Both the position numbers and the translations under genes were made by a program. Under the pieces are notes generated by a model. That model saw nothing but the letters and a program-made list of their open reading frames with translations, was not told the DNA's origin and searched no databases. Shown piece by piece: positions 1-8,052 of a stretch of 40,544 nucleotides of DNA. The stretch covers positions 1-40,544 of the forward strand of contig DUZQ01000017.1 of NCBI GenBank assembly GCA_013349435.1, given 5' to 3'. Origin of the DNA: Planctomycetota bacterium (GTDB lineage: Bacteria; Planctomycetota; Phycisphaerae; Sedimentisphaerales; Anaerohalosphaeraceae). Position 1 is the stretch's first letter. Each line of letters opens with the position of its first letter.

Positions 1-1
1 C

Positions 2-271
2 CTTAGCCTTGATGATAAGCTTTTTACAGTTCACAGGAAGCTCCCTGCTGAATCGCACATTACACTTGACGAGCGTTTTTGCGGTGAGTGTTCCAACCGA
101 ATATGCACATATATTTGCCCGGCGCAGGTTTATGTCTGGGATGATGCTGCAAAGAAAATCGACATCAGGTATGAAAACTGCCTCGAATGCGGCGCGTGCC
201 GGGTGGCCTGTGAAGCGATAGAGTGGGCAAATCCCCCATCGGGAGCGGGGATTGTGTATAAGAACAGTTAA
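2..271 (+). CDS. fixX: FixX-type ferredoxin, 5' end outside the window
   Basis: The frame is open from the window edge to a TAA at 269-271, giving about 89 visible residues. FixX is the small ferredoxin partner of the FixC/ETF-quinone oxidoreductase and passes electrons from FixAB flavoproteins toward quinone or low-potential acceptors. The sequence shows CGEC, then CTYICP, then a CLECGACRVAC cluster motif (CX2CX2CX3C) and the family ending EWANPPSGAGIVYK. FixX proteins are usually about 95 residues, so only a few N-terminal residues are missing. fixABC probably lie just upstream but cannot be seen. It is a housekeeping redox gene and probably lies outside the magnetosome cluster. Confidence 0.85.
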   Translation, partial: LSLDDKLFTVHRKLPAESHITLDERFCGECSNRICTYICPAQVYVWDDAAKKIDIRYENCLECGACRVACEAIEWANPPSGAGIVYKNS

Positions 272-298
272 CGCCAAAACAAAAAGAGACCTGATGAA

Positions 299-1000
299 AT
301 GGACATATTGACGGTGTTTTACGTTATATCCGGCTTTGCAATTGTGCCTTTGGTGGTTTACGGTTTATACGCCCGTTTTAAGGTCAATCGTCTGTTCGAA
401 AAGTATTCAAGGAAACCCGTTAAAAAGGGAATCACCGGAAGCCGCCTTGCCAGGACTATGCTCAACCGGTCCGGTCTGAATAATGTTGTTATCGAGGAGG
501 TCGGCGGTACACTCAGGGATCATTACGACCCCCGCCACAAGGTGGTCAGGCTTTCAGCCCGTGTTGCCCGCAATTCCTCTGTTGCTGCTGTTGGGATCGC
601 CGCCCATGAAGCTGCGCACGCAATACAGGACGGCTTAGGTTATCCGCCGGCAAAGTTCAGGAATAATATTGCGCCAATTGTGGAAAAAGCGGGATATTTT
701 ATATTGCCGCTATTGTTTTTGGGGCTCCTGCTGTCCAGGGTTGCAATGTCGTCCCTTTTTATACACCTTGCACTGCTTTTATTCCTTGGGATAGTCGTTT
801 TTTACCTGGCAACATTGCCTGTCGAGCTGGACGCATCAGCCAGAGCTTTGCGATATATAAAAGAAAACGATGTAGCTGATGACAAAGAGCTTGAAGGGAT
901 TAAGAAGGTGCTCAAGGCCGCTGCTCTTACATACATTATCGCACTGGCTCTTGCTATAGTGCAGTTTCTCAGTTTGTTAGGGACCAATAAGAGAAGATAA
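299..1000 (+). CDS. YugP-like membrane zinc metallopeptidase
   Basis: A 233-residue protein of the neutral zinc metallopeptidase family 2 (YugP type). It has one N-terminal membrane helix (about residues 5-24), the zinc motif HEAAH at 103-107 with E104 as general base, and hydrophobic helices near 135-183 and 205-228. Length and layout match the family. Substrates of this family are poorly known; a role in membrane-protein turnover is only inferred. ATG 299 follows fixX by 27 bases and has only a weak purine-rich ribosome site. Position suggests the left shoulder of the magnetosome cluster, not a known magnetosome function. Confidence 0.85.
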   Translation: MDILTVFYVISGFAIVPLVVYGLYARFKVNRLFEKYSRKPVKKGITGSRLARTMLNRSGLNNVVIEEVGGTLRDHYDPRHKVVRLSARVARNSSVAAVGIAAHEAAHAIQDGLGYPPAKFRNNIAPIVEKAGYFILPLLFLGLLLSRVAMSSLFIHLALLLFLGIVVFYLATLPVELDASARALRYIKENDVADDKELEGIKKVLKAAALTYIIALALAIVQFLSLLGTNKRR

Positions 1001-1029
1001 AACACAAAGTCGAGGTAAGGAGTAATCGT

Positions 1030-1146
1030 ATGACACTTGGACAATTGTTACTTTTGGTGTTGATTGTTGTGGTATTCTGGCTTGCAAGCAAGCTGAAAAA
1101 GACCGAGCGGCGAATCGATAAACTGGAAGGCAAAGACGACGAGTAA
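1030..1146 (+). CDS. 38-residue single-helix membrane micro-protein
   Basis: A short frame with a strong AAGGAG ribosome site about 9 bases before ATG 1030. It encodes an N-terminal hydrophobic helix (residues 4-21, rich in Leu and Val) and a charged tail, KLKKTERRIDKLEGKDDE. The next gene starts 11 bases after its stop, so it sits in the same operon. The layout (helix first, then a Lys/Glu helix containing ERRIDKLE) is repeated by the 43-residue protein at 24483-24614. No family is recognised. Small membrane proteins are typical of magnetosome clusters (MamI and MamL are examples), so a structural role is plausible but unproven. Confidence 0.65.
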   Translation: MTLGQLLLLVLIVVVFWLASKLKKTERRIDKLEGKDDE

Positions 1147-1157
1147 GGACAAAAGGC

Positions 1158-1880
1158 TTGAGCTTTGACAAAACCCGTTCTGGTGAAAGTCCGGGCCGGT
1201 ATATCCGGCCGGCCTGCGTTATTTGTGGTATGGTTGCCGGCTTTTTGGGTTGTCTGATATATTCGCATCTGAAAAAAGGCGCCCATAGTTTTTTCAGCGC
1301 TGCGGCCGGTAATCCGAAAACAGATAAGCCGATTGTACAAACAGCGTTTAGAAGCGCTCCGGAGGATACCGCTTATGCCGCCCTTTCCGAATCGGCTTCT
1401 TCTGCGGCAAACTTATCAGGCAAAGAGGATTCAGACTGGGGCGTGTCGCTGGCGGTTCTCGGTTCAGGTTTGCGGGATTCGCTTCAAGTACCGGCTGATA
1501 TCGACGGGATTGTAATTTTATCGGCAGAACCGGGCGGCGGAGCCGATGAGGCGGGTCTGCAGTCCGGCGATGTGATTGTCGGGATTAACGGTAAGCCCAT
1601 AACAGATATGAACGATTTTTTCGAGGCGATTGCCGCCGGCGATGACGATGCGGCACTTCTGGATATTTACAGCAAGGGGCGGTCGCGTTTCGTGGCAATG
1701 GATTCATCGGCTGTTGCTGCAACCGCCCGGCAGAGGCAAACAGGCCTTGTTGGCAGGATAATTTCCATATTTACCGACGATGATAACGTCGTGCTTGTCG
1801 AACATATAAATGAAGACGATGATTATGAAAAGCCGGTATGTAAAAGGCTCGAAGAATCCGGGCAGCGTTACGATGATTAA
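1158..1880 (+). CDS. Membrane-anchored single-PDZ protein (MamE C-terminal-like)
   Basis: A 240-residue protein with one N-terminal membrane helix (about 17-38), a linker, one PDZ domain (about 93-180, including PGGGADEAGLQSGDVIVGING) and an acidic tail. With N-terminus inside, the PDZ domain faces the periplasm or organelle lumen, as in MamE and MamP. The PDZ is nearly the same as the second PDZ of the proteins at 12315 and 14571 (DWG, PGG, DDFFEA, LLDIY). It lacks a protease domain and any CxxCH heme motif. The start is TTG 1158 with AGGAC upstream; no better start gives the membrane helix. It directly precedes a PDZ-less protease, so the two may act as a split MamE. Confidence 0.75.
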   Translation: MSFDKTRSGESPGRYIRPACVICGMVAGFLGCLIYSHLKKGAHSFFSAAAGNPKTDKPIVQTAFRSAPEDTAYAALSESASSAANLSGKEDSDWGVSLAVLGSGLRDSLQVPADIDGIVILSAEPGGGADEAGLQSGDVIVGINGKPITDMNDFFEAIAAGDDDAALLDIYSKGRSRFVAMDSSAVAATARQRQTGLVGRIISIFTDDDNVVLVEHINEDDDYEKPVCKRLEESGQRYDD

Positions 1881-1900
1881 ACCAACCAAAAGGTGTGCAG

Positions 1901-2830
1901 ATGACTATAAAAGAATGGCTTTTGAGAAACATCTTATGGGTGCTGGTGGCCCTTGTAGTGATTAATTTTCTCATAGTATATTGGGGCACCGTCAATCTGG
2001 GAATTTACGGGGGCAGAGATTCGGTGCTCGGATGGAATCTTCTTGGGCGCAAGAAATTACCCCTTGCCGAGCGGACTACAACAGCCGCCGGTAGCGAAGC
2101 GGCGATTCCCGGTAAGGGTGCGAGTTCTGTTTCAAGTACCAACCTGATATTGACATGTTCCGACGATGATTTGGCATCCGCGTTTGCTTCGGTGAGGCCC
2201 GCGGTTGTCAATATTACCGCCGACAAGACAACACCGAGAAGAGGCGGGCCTTCTTTGGCCGGCACAGTAGCTTTCGACGACCCTTCTATACAATTTGTCG
2301 AAGAAGCATCGTTGGGGTCAGGCATTATCGTTGACCGGCGGGGATATATCGTAACGAATGCTCACGTTGTAGCCAGCGCCGTAAATATAAAGGTTGTAAC
2401 CTTCGGATTCGAAAGAACGGTGCATCCGGCTGTAATCATTCGCAAGGATATGGAAAATGATATTGCGATTTTGAAGATTGAGCCTGACTCGCCCATGCCT
2501 GCCGCTGTTCTCGGAGACTCCGATATGATAAAGGTGGCCGACAGGGTTTTGACCGTAGGGGCGCCTTTCGGGCTTGAGCAAACGGTTACGGCGGGAATCA
2601 TAAGCGATGATTCAAGAAACCTTGTTATAGATGGAGCGACATACCAAGACATGATTCAGACGGATGCGGCTATCAACAGGGGCAATTCAGGCGGCCCTCT
2701 TATCAATGTAAGCGGAGAGGTCATAGGCATAAACACCGCGATATATGCTCCCACCGGCGTATTTGCGGGCGTCGGATTTGTAATTCCCATCAACAGGGTA
2801 AAACCAATTGTGAAAGAAACTGTCAGGTAA
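1901..2830 (+). CDS. mamE: MamE-like trypsin/HtrA-fold serine protease, no PDZ
   Basis: A 309-residue membrane-anchored protease (helix at about 10-28) with an HtrA-type domain from about residue 90. The catalytic triad is intact: H155 in TNAHVV, D187 in ENDIAIL and S263 in NRGNSGGPL. MamE processes magnetosome proteins and promotes crystal maturation; this protein has the protease half but no PDZ domains and no CxxCH magnetochrome motifs. Start ATG 1901 is preferred over GTG 1895 because AAAAGG lies at a good distance from it. The symbol marks the nearest magnetosome relative; a general DegP-like protease is the alternative, disfavoured by context and by the CSDDDL segment shared with the pseudoprotease at 11352. 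Confidence 0.8.
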   Translation: MTIKEWLLRNILWVLVALVVINFLIVYWGTVNLGIYGGRDSVLGWNLLGRKKLPLAERTTTAAGSEAAIPGKGASSVSSTNLILTCSDDDLASAFASVRPAVVNITADKTTPRRGGPSLAGTVAFDDPSIQFVEEASLGSGIIVDRRGYIVTNAHVVASAVNIKVVTFGFERTVHPAVIIRKDMENDIAILKIEPDSPMPAAVLGDSDMIKVADRVLTVGAPFGLEQTVTAGIISDDSRNLVIDGATYQDMIQTDAAINRGNSGGPLINVSGEVIGINTAIYAPTGVFAGVGFVIPINRVKPIVKETVR

Positions 2831-2834
2831 AAAA

Positions 2835-3041
2835 ATGTGGCGAACGGCAATAATCATAATAGTCGTTTTGTTCGTTTTTCTGTTTATAGCAGGCAATATG
2901 CACACGACTCAGGTAAATCTGCCTTTTGGAAAAGGCTTTGAGATAAGAACTGTTTTTCTTTTGTTTCTGAGTTTTCTTCTCGGTTACGGCGCCGCGTATT
3001 TTGCAGGAATTATAAAAAATTCAAGGAATCGCAGAGACTAA
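2835..3041 (+). CDS. mamL: MamL-like / LapA-domain small membrane protein
   Basis: A 68-residue protein with two membrane helices (about 4-21 and 38-60) joined by a short segment with PFGKGFEI, and a basic tail (KNSRNRRD). This is the LapA/DUF1049 layout shared by MamL, a small protein needed for magnetosome membrane formation in Magnetospirillum. The N-terminal helix followed by a polar MHTTQVNLPFG segment resembles MamL. The gene starts 4 bases after the protease stop and is followed closely by a CDF gene, so it is co-transcribed. A general LapA-like protein cannot be excluded from sequence alone. Confidence 0.65.
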   Translation: MWRTAIIIIVVLFVFLFIAGNMHTTQVNLPFGKGFEIRTVFLLFLSFLLGYGAAYFAGIIKNSRNRRD

Positions 3042-3052
3042 ACTAACCCCAA

Positions 3053-3925
3053 ATGAATATAGGCAATACACACTCAAATAGCGAAGAATCTATTCGTCCG
3101 GTTCTCGCGGGATTTTTTGGGAATCTGGCACTTGCTTTTTTAAAGCTTGGATTTGTCTTGCTGGGCGGAAATAAGCTGATTCTGATGGACGGTCTTTTCT
3201 CTCTTATGGCCGTGTCCGCTTTTTCGATTCCGTGGCAGGCACGGGTCTTAGAAAACAGAGGCAGCGACTCACGGTATCCATACGGCCTTGGCAAGATACT
3301 TTTTATAAATATGGCCGTTGTGGGTTTGCTCGGCCTGGTTCTTGCCGCTCACATGCTCTACTACAGTCTGATAGTGATGGCCGGGCTTAAAATGGGCGGT
3401 TCTTACACCCTGGCGGTAATGGTAACTCTGATATCAATAATAACCAATGAGGTACTCTACCGATACCTGAGGGGTAAGAGCAAAAAATCCTCGAACGGTA
3501 TGCTCGCCATGAGCGGGCGGTATAACCGGTATGGAAGCTGGATTTCAACCTTCGTTTTACTGCTTTTAATACTTGCCGGTCTCGGTGCAGGATATCTTAT
3601 AAGGGTCGGCATCGCTGTTATCTCGATTGCTGTTTTCTTTGTGGGGCTACGGATGGTTTTTCTTGGTTTTTCCGGCATTATGGACAAGGTTCCGTCGCCC
3701 AAAATCCTGGAGCGTATAAGGACGTATGCACAAAAAGTGAGCGAGGTGAAAGAAATTGTAAACATAAAGGCCCGCTATGTTGGAACACTGCTGCATATCG
3801 ATATGTGGATAAGCGTCGGCAACGACCTGAGTATGGAAAAAGCCGACAATATCGCCCGGCGTGTGAGGCGGCAGTTGATGGAGAAGATTCCGTTTGCACG
3901 GGAAGTAAATATTATTATCGCATGA
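3053..3925 (+). CDS. CDF-family protein lacking the metal-site residues
   Basis: A 290-residue cation diffusion facilitator homologue with six predicted membrane helices and a C-terminal cytoplasmic domain (ARYVG, then DMWISVGNDLSMEKADN) like that of MamM and MamB. The usual membrane metal site is lost: the helix-2 HxxxD is F49 and A53 (MDGLFSLMA), and the helix-5 pair (E/H)xxxD is Y157 and G161 (GRYNRYGS). It is therefore unlikely to transport metal by the CDF mechanism. In Magnetospirillum, CDF proteins also act as scaffolds (MamM stabilises MamB), so a structural or regulatory role is inferred. ATG 3053 has no clear ribosome site and is close behind mamL. Confidence 0.8.
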   Translation: MNIGNTHSNSEESIRPVLAGFFGNLALAFLKLGFVLLGGNKLILMDGLFSLMAVSAFSIPWQARVLENRGSDSRYPYGLGKILFINMAVVGLLGLVLAAHMLYYSLIVMAGLKMGGSYTLAVMVTLISIITNEVLYRYLRGKSKKSSNGMLAMSGRYNRYGSWISTFVLLLLILAGLGAGYLIRVGIAVISIAVFFVGLRMVFLGFSGIMDKVPSPKILERIRTYAQKVSEVKEIVNIKARYVGTLLHIDMWISVGNDLSMEKADNIARRVRRQLMEKIPFAREVNIIIA

Positions 3926-4410
3926 TTACAAAAAAAATTGTCATCATTATTACTGCTGTCCTGATTGCAATAACTCTTTTGCCCGTATTGGCTGCGGCCT
4001 GGGGACCGTTGTATGCTAATATCGCGGCTACCGACAATGCTGATGACGGTTTTATCTTTAATCAGCCCAAAGATACCGGTTTCTATGAGATTACGGCAGA
4101 CCAATTGAGGGACAGAATTGAAGACAAATCCGACGACAACTTCATAATCATCGATATCAGGGATAACGCTTCTTATGACGAAGGCCACATACCCGGAGCT
4201 GTCAACATACCCTTAAACGAATTGGGCTATCGCGTGTTCGGACTGGATAAGACAGCAGATATAATCGTATATTGTTTTACAGGCATAACAAGCAAGGTCG
4301 CCTGCCGGATACTGGTAAACGCCGGGTTCAAGGATGTGTATGACATGACGGGGGGAATAAAGGCGTGGGATTACGCTCTTGAAACAAGCGACGGCAGAAT
4401 AAATATTTGA
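3922..4410 (+). CDS. Membrane-anchored rhodanese-domain protein
   Basis: ATG 3922 overlaps the previous stop (ATGA), giving 162 residues. A hydrophobic N-terminal segment (about 4-27) is a signal peptide or anchor, so the rhodanese domain (about 50-155) faces the periplasm or lumen. The active-site loop is C118-F-T-G-I-T-S, with the preceding DIRDNASYDEGHIPGAVNIP typical of the family. Rhodaneses handle persulfide sulfur or sense oxyanions. Its place among MamI, MamA and CDF genes hints at sulfur or redox chemistry in the organelle, but substrate and role are unknown. An in-frame start further upstream would lie inside the CDF gene and is not supported. Confidence 0.8.
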   Translation: MITKKIVIIITAVLIAITLLPVLAAAWGPLYANIAATDNADDGFIFNQPKDTGFYEITADQLRDRIEDKSDDNFIIIDIRDNASYDEGHIPGAVNIPLNELGYRVFGLDKTADIIVYCFTGITSKVACRILVNAGFKDVYDMTGGIKAWDYALETSDGRINI

Positions 4411-4442
4411 GAAACGTAAAAATTGCAGGAAAGGAGCAAGGA

Positions 4443-4640
4443 ATGTTGCACGTAATTGTAGGAATTGTCGCGATCGTGATTGGTCTGTGGGGGATAATGG
4501 GCAACTGGTATATGTTTAAGGATATGCTGGTTGCAATTGTGCCCTTTGTGTTGCTGTGCTTCGGAATAGTGGCGATACTGGGCGGTATCCGCAGTATGAA
4601 ATCAAAATGGGCCGTCAAAGAGGCAGGCCGGGAGGAGTGA
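4443..4640 (+). CDS. mamI: MamI-like magnetosome membrane protein
   Basis: A 65-residue protein with two hydrophobic helices (about 3-19 and 28-47) separated by WGIMGNWYMFKDML, followed by a basic tail. Magnetospirillum MamI has the same size and plan: G-rich first helix, Trp-rich turn, second helix with FG(I/L)VA(I/L)xxG. MamI is needed for magnetosome membrane invagination and magnetite nucleation. AAAGGAG sits about 8 bases before ATG 4443, which selects this start over one 36 bases upstream. It is immediately followed by mamA, 3 bases after the stop. Confidence 0.8.
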   Translation: MLHVIVGIVAIVIGLWGIMGNWYMFKDMLVAIVPFVLLCFGIVAILGGIRSMKSKWAVKEAGREE

Positions 4641-4643
4641 AAA

Positions 4644-5306
4644 ATGACAAAGAAAAACGATACGAAAGAAACTACCCAGGTCCGGGCCGTGCCGCTGACT
4701 CTCAGGGCACAGAGCTTCCTGCTCAAGCTCAAAGGCTGTCTTGACGGGCTTGTTGATGCGTACTGCAGCCTGACAAAAATAGAATCCGTTGAGGCAAGAG
4801 AGCTGGTCTCTAAAAAGGCTGCTGGACTGATGCATCGCGGTCAATACGGAAAAGCTATTGACCAATACAACAAACTGGTCGGCATGGGCAAAGAAGATGC
4901 GGGTCTTTATTACAACCTCGGTATCTGCTGTGAGCGGGAAGGTATGGACGCCGAGGCCGAGGAGGCTTATAAGAAGGCCTTTGAGACAGACAAAAACCTC
5001 ACCGATGCCCTTTACAGACTGGGTCTTATGGCCATAAAGAACGACGACGCCAAAGCGGCGGTGAAGTATCTCGGTACCCTTGCCCGCAAAGACAAAGACT
5101 CGTTCGACATTATGTACAACCTCGGTGTTGCCTACGACAAGCTGAAGGATTATGAAAAAGCGGCGGACAACTTCGCCAAGGCCGCAAAGATTGAACCGAA
5201 TTACTCCAAGGCCCACAAGAGACTTGGTTACACCTATGAGGCAATGGGCCGGCGCGAAGATGCGATGGAATGTTTCAAAAAGGCTATGGAACTGGAAGAA
5301 ATATAA
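4644..5306 (+). CDS. mamA: MamA, TPR scaffold of the magnetosome
   Basis: A 220-residue soluble protein with an N-terminal helical segment and about five tetratricopeptide repeats (residues about 55-218; for example GLYYNLGICCEREGMDAEAE and KAHKRLGYTYEAMGRREDAM). The last repeat ends FKKAMELEE, very like Magnetospirillum MamA (FKKANELDE). MamA coats the cytoplasmic face of magnetosomes and is thought to recruit other proteins. Length matches MamA. It is coupled to mamI and is followed 156 bases later by mamQ. A generic TPR protein is the alternative, but the neighbours make MamA most likely. Confidence 0.88.
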   Translation: MTKKNDTKETTQVRAVPLTLRAQSFLLKLKGCLDGLVDAYCSLTKIESVEARELVSKKAAGLMHRGQYGKAIDQYNKLVGMGKEDAGLYYNLGICCEREGMDAEAEEAYKKAFETDKNLTDALYRLGLMAIKNDDAKAAVKYLGTLARKDKDSFDIMYNLGVAYDKLKDYEKAADNFAKAAKIEPNYSKAHKRLGYTYEAMGRREDAMECFKKAMELEEI

Positions 5307-5462
5307 AACAGCCGGTCTCGAAAGGCCGAATTTTCGTTTTGCTCAGGCAGAGCACAGCAGAAGACGGATGAAAAACATCACTTTTCCGCTTCCGACCACC
5401 GGCTTTGTATTTCTGTTTTTCGGTTTCCTCCTTTCGGCCTTTGAAACCTGAAGGCAAAAATT

Positions 5463-6164
5463 ATGGCGGTTCCTTTTAGAAAAACCCGCAGTACAAAACG
5501 TCGGGAGCAGGTACGGGTTATCCTGGGGCCGGAGCATTTTCAAAGTAAACGACGGCTGCACTTGTTGGGCCGGTTTATCTTTGAACATTACCTGTCTATT
5601 TCCATAACCGTGGCGGCGGTTATTTGTGCATACACCAATATTTATTACTACAATAAGTTGATAAGGATGGAACAGCAGATAGGAAACCTGCGGGCACAGG
5701 TAGGAGCGGGTATTCAAATGAGGCAAAACATTGTTGTCAGCCTGACCGCGGCGGTGGACCGGTTTATAACTCATGAGCAGGGCATATTTACCAACGCGAT
5801 GGAGACAAGGGAGAACTCTATGGGCGTCTCGAATGATTTGACAAAGCTTGTTCAAAGCGAAGAGAAATTTTCTCCGTCCGGTTTAACAAAGCTTATGGCT
5901 GTTGCGGAAAATTACCCCCAACTGGTTTCAAGTCAGCCATACAAGGTGCTCGTCGAAAAGATAGGGCAGGTTGAAAGCTCTATTTACGAAAAGAGGATTG
6001 AGTACAACAACGCTGTAAATGTCTATAACACGCGTTTAAGCACTTTTCCGGTCAACATAATCGGAAGGATTCTGCGATTCGGGCTTGAACCCTATTTTTC
6101 CCGGGACAACAGGGCCGAGTGGGTATTTGGAATAGAAAATAAAAACGCAGAAATCGGAAATTGA
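5463..6164 (+). CDS. mamQ: MamQ, LemA-family magnetosome membrane protein
   Basis: A 233-residue LemA-type protein: a basic N-terminus, one membrane helix (about 43-62) and a long helical domain starting YYYNKLIRMEQQIGNLRAQV, with the conserved LemA pattern SSIYEKRIEYNNAVNVYNTRL near 180-200. MamQ is required for magnetosome membrane formation; LemA homologues outside magnetosomes have unclear roles. The final 25 residues (EPYFSRDNRAEWVFGI) replace the usual LemA end. The start ATG 5463 has only a weak AAGG site. The 156-base gap before it contains no clear gene. Confidence 0.87.
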   Translation: MAVPFRKTRSTKRREQVRVILGPEHFQSKRRLHLLGRFIFEHYLSISITVAAVICAYTNIYYYNKLIRMEQQIGNLRAQVGAGIQMRQNIVVSLTAAVDRFITHEQGIFTNAMETRENSMGVSNDLTKLVQSEEKFSPSGLTKLMAVAENYPQLVSSQPYKVLVEKIGQVESSIYEKRIEYNNAVNVYNTRLSTFPVNIIGRILRFGLEPYFSRDNRAEWVFGIENKNAEIGN

Positions 6165-6250
6165 ATTTGTCGAATCCGGCTCCATACGATGAGTTCCATA
6201 AATTTACTTTTTGCATTTTAATATTTGATATTGTCTTGGGGTATTAGTCT

Positions 6251-7150
6251 GTGGCGGTTGCCTGTAAACAATGTTATTGGTGTGCCAGGCATGTTGGTAA
6301 TTTGAACCTGTTAGGCAATATAGGCCTTCTTTTGATAAAACTTTTAGGGGGTATATTCGGTCACAGCGAAGCTTTAATCGCCGATGCCGTACATTCTCTC
6401 AGCGACGTTATTGTGTCGGTGATGCTTATCGTCGGCTTGAAGGTTTCCGCAGCCCCGCCGGATGATGACCATCACTGGGGTCACGGTCATGTTGAGTTTA
6501 TTGTAGCTATCGTAATAGGAACGTTGCTTGTCTGCGCGGCTATAACCATCGTGATTGTGGCATTGACGTCAATAGTTGAAGACGTTACACACGCTCCGGG
6601 CCTTCTGGCGGTATGGGCGGGATGTATAGCCGTTGTCGTTTGCGAGATTCTGTACAGACACGGTATTTGTGTCGGTGAGCAGATGAATTCCCCGGCGATG
6701 ATAGCAAATGCCAGAGAGAAAAGGTCGGATGCCTTCTCGTCGATTGCCGCCCTGACGGGTGTTTTCGGGGCCAGGATGGGTTTCGGTTTTCTTGACCCCG
6801 CCGCCGCTGTTGTTGTTGCTTTTATGATTGCCCGATTCGGGATTGAGACTCTTGTCTCGGGGGTCAGGGGCATAACGGATGAGTCTCTTGAGGACAGAGC
6901 AATGATTGCCAAGGTAAAAGAGTTTGTGCTGAAAGAGCAGGGGATAAAAGATATAGGTCGGCTGCGCGCCCGGCAGATCGGACAAAAAAAATGGGTTGAC
7001 ATCGAGGCAAAATTCGACCCTCAGATGAAGGTCTGTGAGGCGAAAGAAGCGATAGCCAATGTGAAGAAAAAAGTAACGGGCCGCTTCGAGGACGTGGCTG
7101 ATGTTGTAATTATATCCCGCGCAGCGGAGCCGGAGCTGAAAGAAATATAA
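6251..7150 (+). CDS. mamB: MamB-like CDF iron transporter, copy 1
   Basis: A 299-residue CDF transporter. It opens with a cysteine motif CKQCYWCARH (C5, C8, C11), then six membrane helices and a C-terminal metal-sensing domain. Helix 2 carries H48 and D52 (ADAVHSLSD) and helix 5 carries E156 and D160 (NAREKRSDAFSS). DDDHHWGHG lies between helices 2 and 3. The CVGEQMNSPAMIANA segment matches MamB. CDF proteins exchange cytoplasmic divalent metal for protons; MamB loads iron into magnetosomes. Start is GTG 6251, chosen because it includes the cysteine motif repeated in the adjacent copy. The 86-base gap upstream may hold a promoter. Confidence 0.9.
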   Translation: MAVACKQCYWCARHVGNLNLLGNIGLLLIKLLGGIFGHSEALIADAVHSLSDVIVSVMLIVGLKVSAAPPDDDHHWGHGHVEFIVAIVIGTLLVCAAITIVIVALTSIVEDVTHAPGLLAVWAGCIAVVVCEILYRHGICVGEQMNSPAMIANAREKRSDAFSSIAALTGVFGARMGFGFLDPAAAVVVAFMIARFGIETLVSGVRGITDESLEDRAMIAKVKEFVLKEQGIKDIGRLRARQIGQKKWVDIEAKFDPQMKVCEAKEAIANVKKKVTGRFEDVADVVIISRAAEPELKEI

Positions 7151-8050
7151 ATGACTGTTGCCTGCAACGAATGTTACTGGTGCGCAAGACATGTCGGCGG
7201 GATAAACCTGTGGGGCAACATCACCCTTCTTATCGTTAAGCTTCTTGGAGGCATGTTCGGCCGGTCTCAGGCGTTAATCGCCGATGCGGTTCATTCCTTA
7301 AGCGATGTTATAATAGCAATACTGGTTATCGTGGGTCTGAAGGTATCTTCGGCCCCGCCTGATGATGACCATCACTGGGGACACGGCAACATAGAGTTTA
7401 TCGTATCGGCAATAATAGGTGCGCTGCTTGTTTGTACGGCGATAACCATCACCATCGTATCCCTGGCTACGATTATACGGGGAGCCGTATATAACCCCGG
7501 TATCCCGGCGGTCTGGGCCGCCGCTATATCTGTTGTCGCAAATGAGATAATGTTCAGGCATTCCCTCTGCGTCGGTGAGCAGATGGATTCCCCCGCAATG
7601 ACAGCAAACGCCTGGGAGAACAGGGCGGACGTTTATTCGTCGCTTGCCGTGCTGGCAGGCGTCTTTGGTGCAAGGATAGGATTTGTGGTTCTTGACCCGA
7701 TAGCAGCAATTATTGTCGGCGTTATGATCGCCAAAAACGGCCTTGGGACACTTACATCAGGCGTCAAAGGCATAACAGACAGCGCTTTTGACAATAAGGC
7801 GATGATTTCTCAACTGAAAAGGATGGTCACAAAACAGCAGGGCATAATAGAAATAAGCAAGTTGCGCGGCCGAAAGGTCGGGCAGAAGCTCTGGATTGAT
7901 ATCGAAGCGATGTTTGAACCGCAGATGAAGGTATCCGAGGTTAAAAAAACAATTAACGTCATCAGGGAAAATGTGATTAATCAGTTCGACGGGATAGGAG
8001 ATGTTGTAATAGTATCCCGCATCCCGGGACCCCGGCTAAAGGAAATATAA
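7151..8050 (+). CDS. mamB: MamB-like CDF iron transporter, copy 2
   Basis: ATG 7151 directly follows the previous stop. The protein also has 299 residues and aligns without gaps to copy 1: CNECYWCARH at the N-terminus, H48/D52 in helix 2, the DDDHHWGHG loop, E156/D160 in helix 5 (NAWENRADVYSS) and a C-terminal domain with the LKEI ending. A recent-looking tandem duplication is clear; roughly half or more of positions are identical by eye. Classical clusters use a MamB/MamM heterodimer, so these copies may form such a pair. ANAWENR is closer to Magnetospirillum MamB than copy 1 is. The next gene starts 3 bases later. Confidence 0.9.
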   Translation: MTVACNECYWCARHVGGINLWGNITLLIVKLLGGMFGRSQALIADAVHSLSDVIIAILVIVGLKVSSAPPDDDHHWGHGNIEFIVSAIIGALLVCTAITITIVSLATIIRGAVYNPGIPAVWAAAISVVANEIMFRHSLCVGEQMDSPAMTANAWENRADVYSSLAVLAGVFGARIGFVVLDPIAAIIVGVMIAKNGLGTLTSGVKGITDSAFDNKAMISQLKRMVTKQQGIIEISKLRGRKVGQKLWIDIEAMFEPQMKVSEVKKTINVIRENVINQFDGIGDVVIVSRIPGPRLKEI

Positions 8051-8052
8051 CA

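Noticed and set aside
5368..5451. A 27-residue frame with one hydrophobic helix between mamA and mamQ
   Set aside because: There is no clear ribosome site and no resemblance to the other micro-proteins; it may be chance or leader sequence of mamQ.
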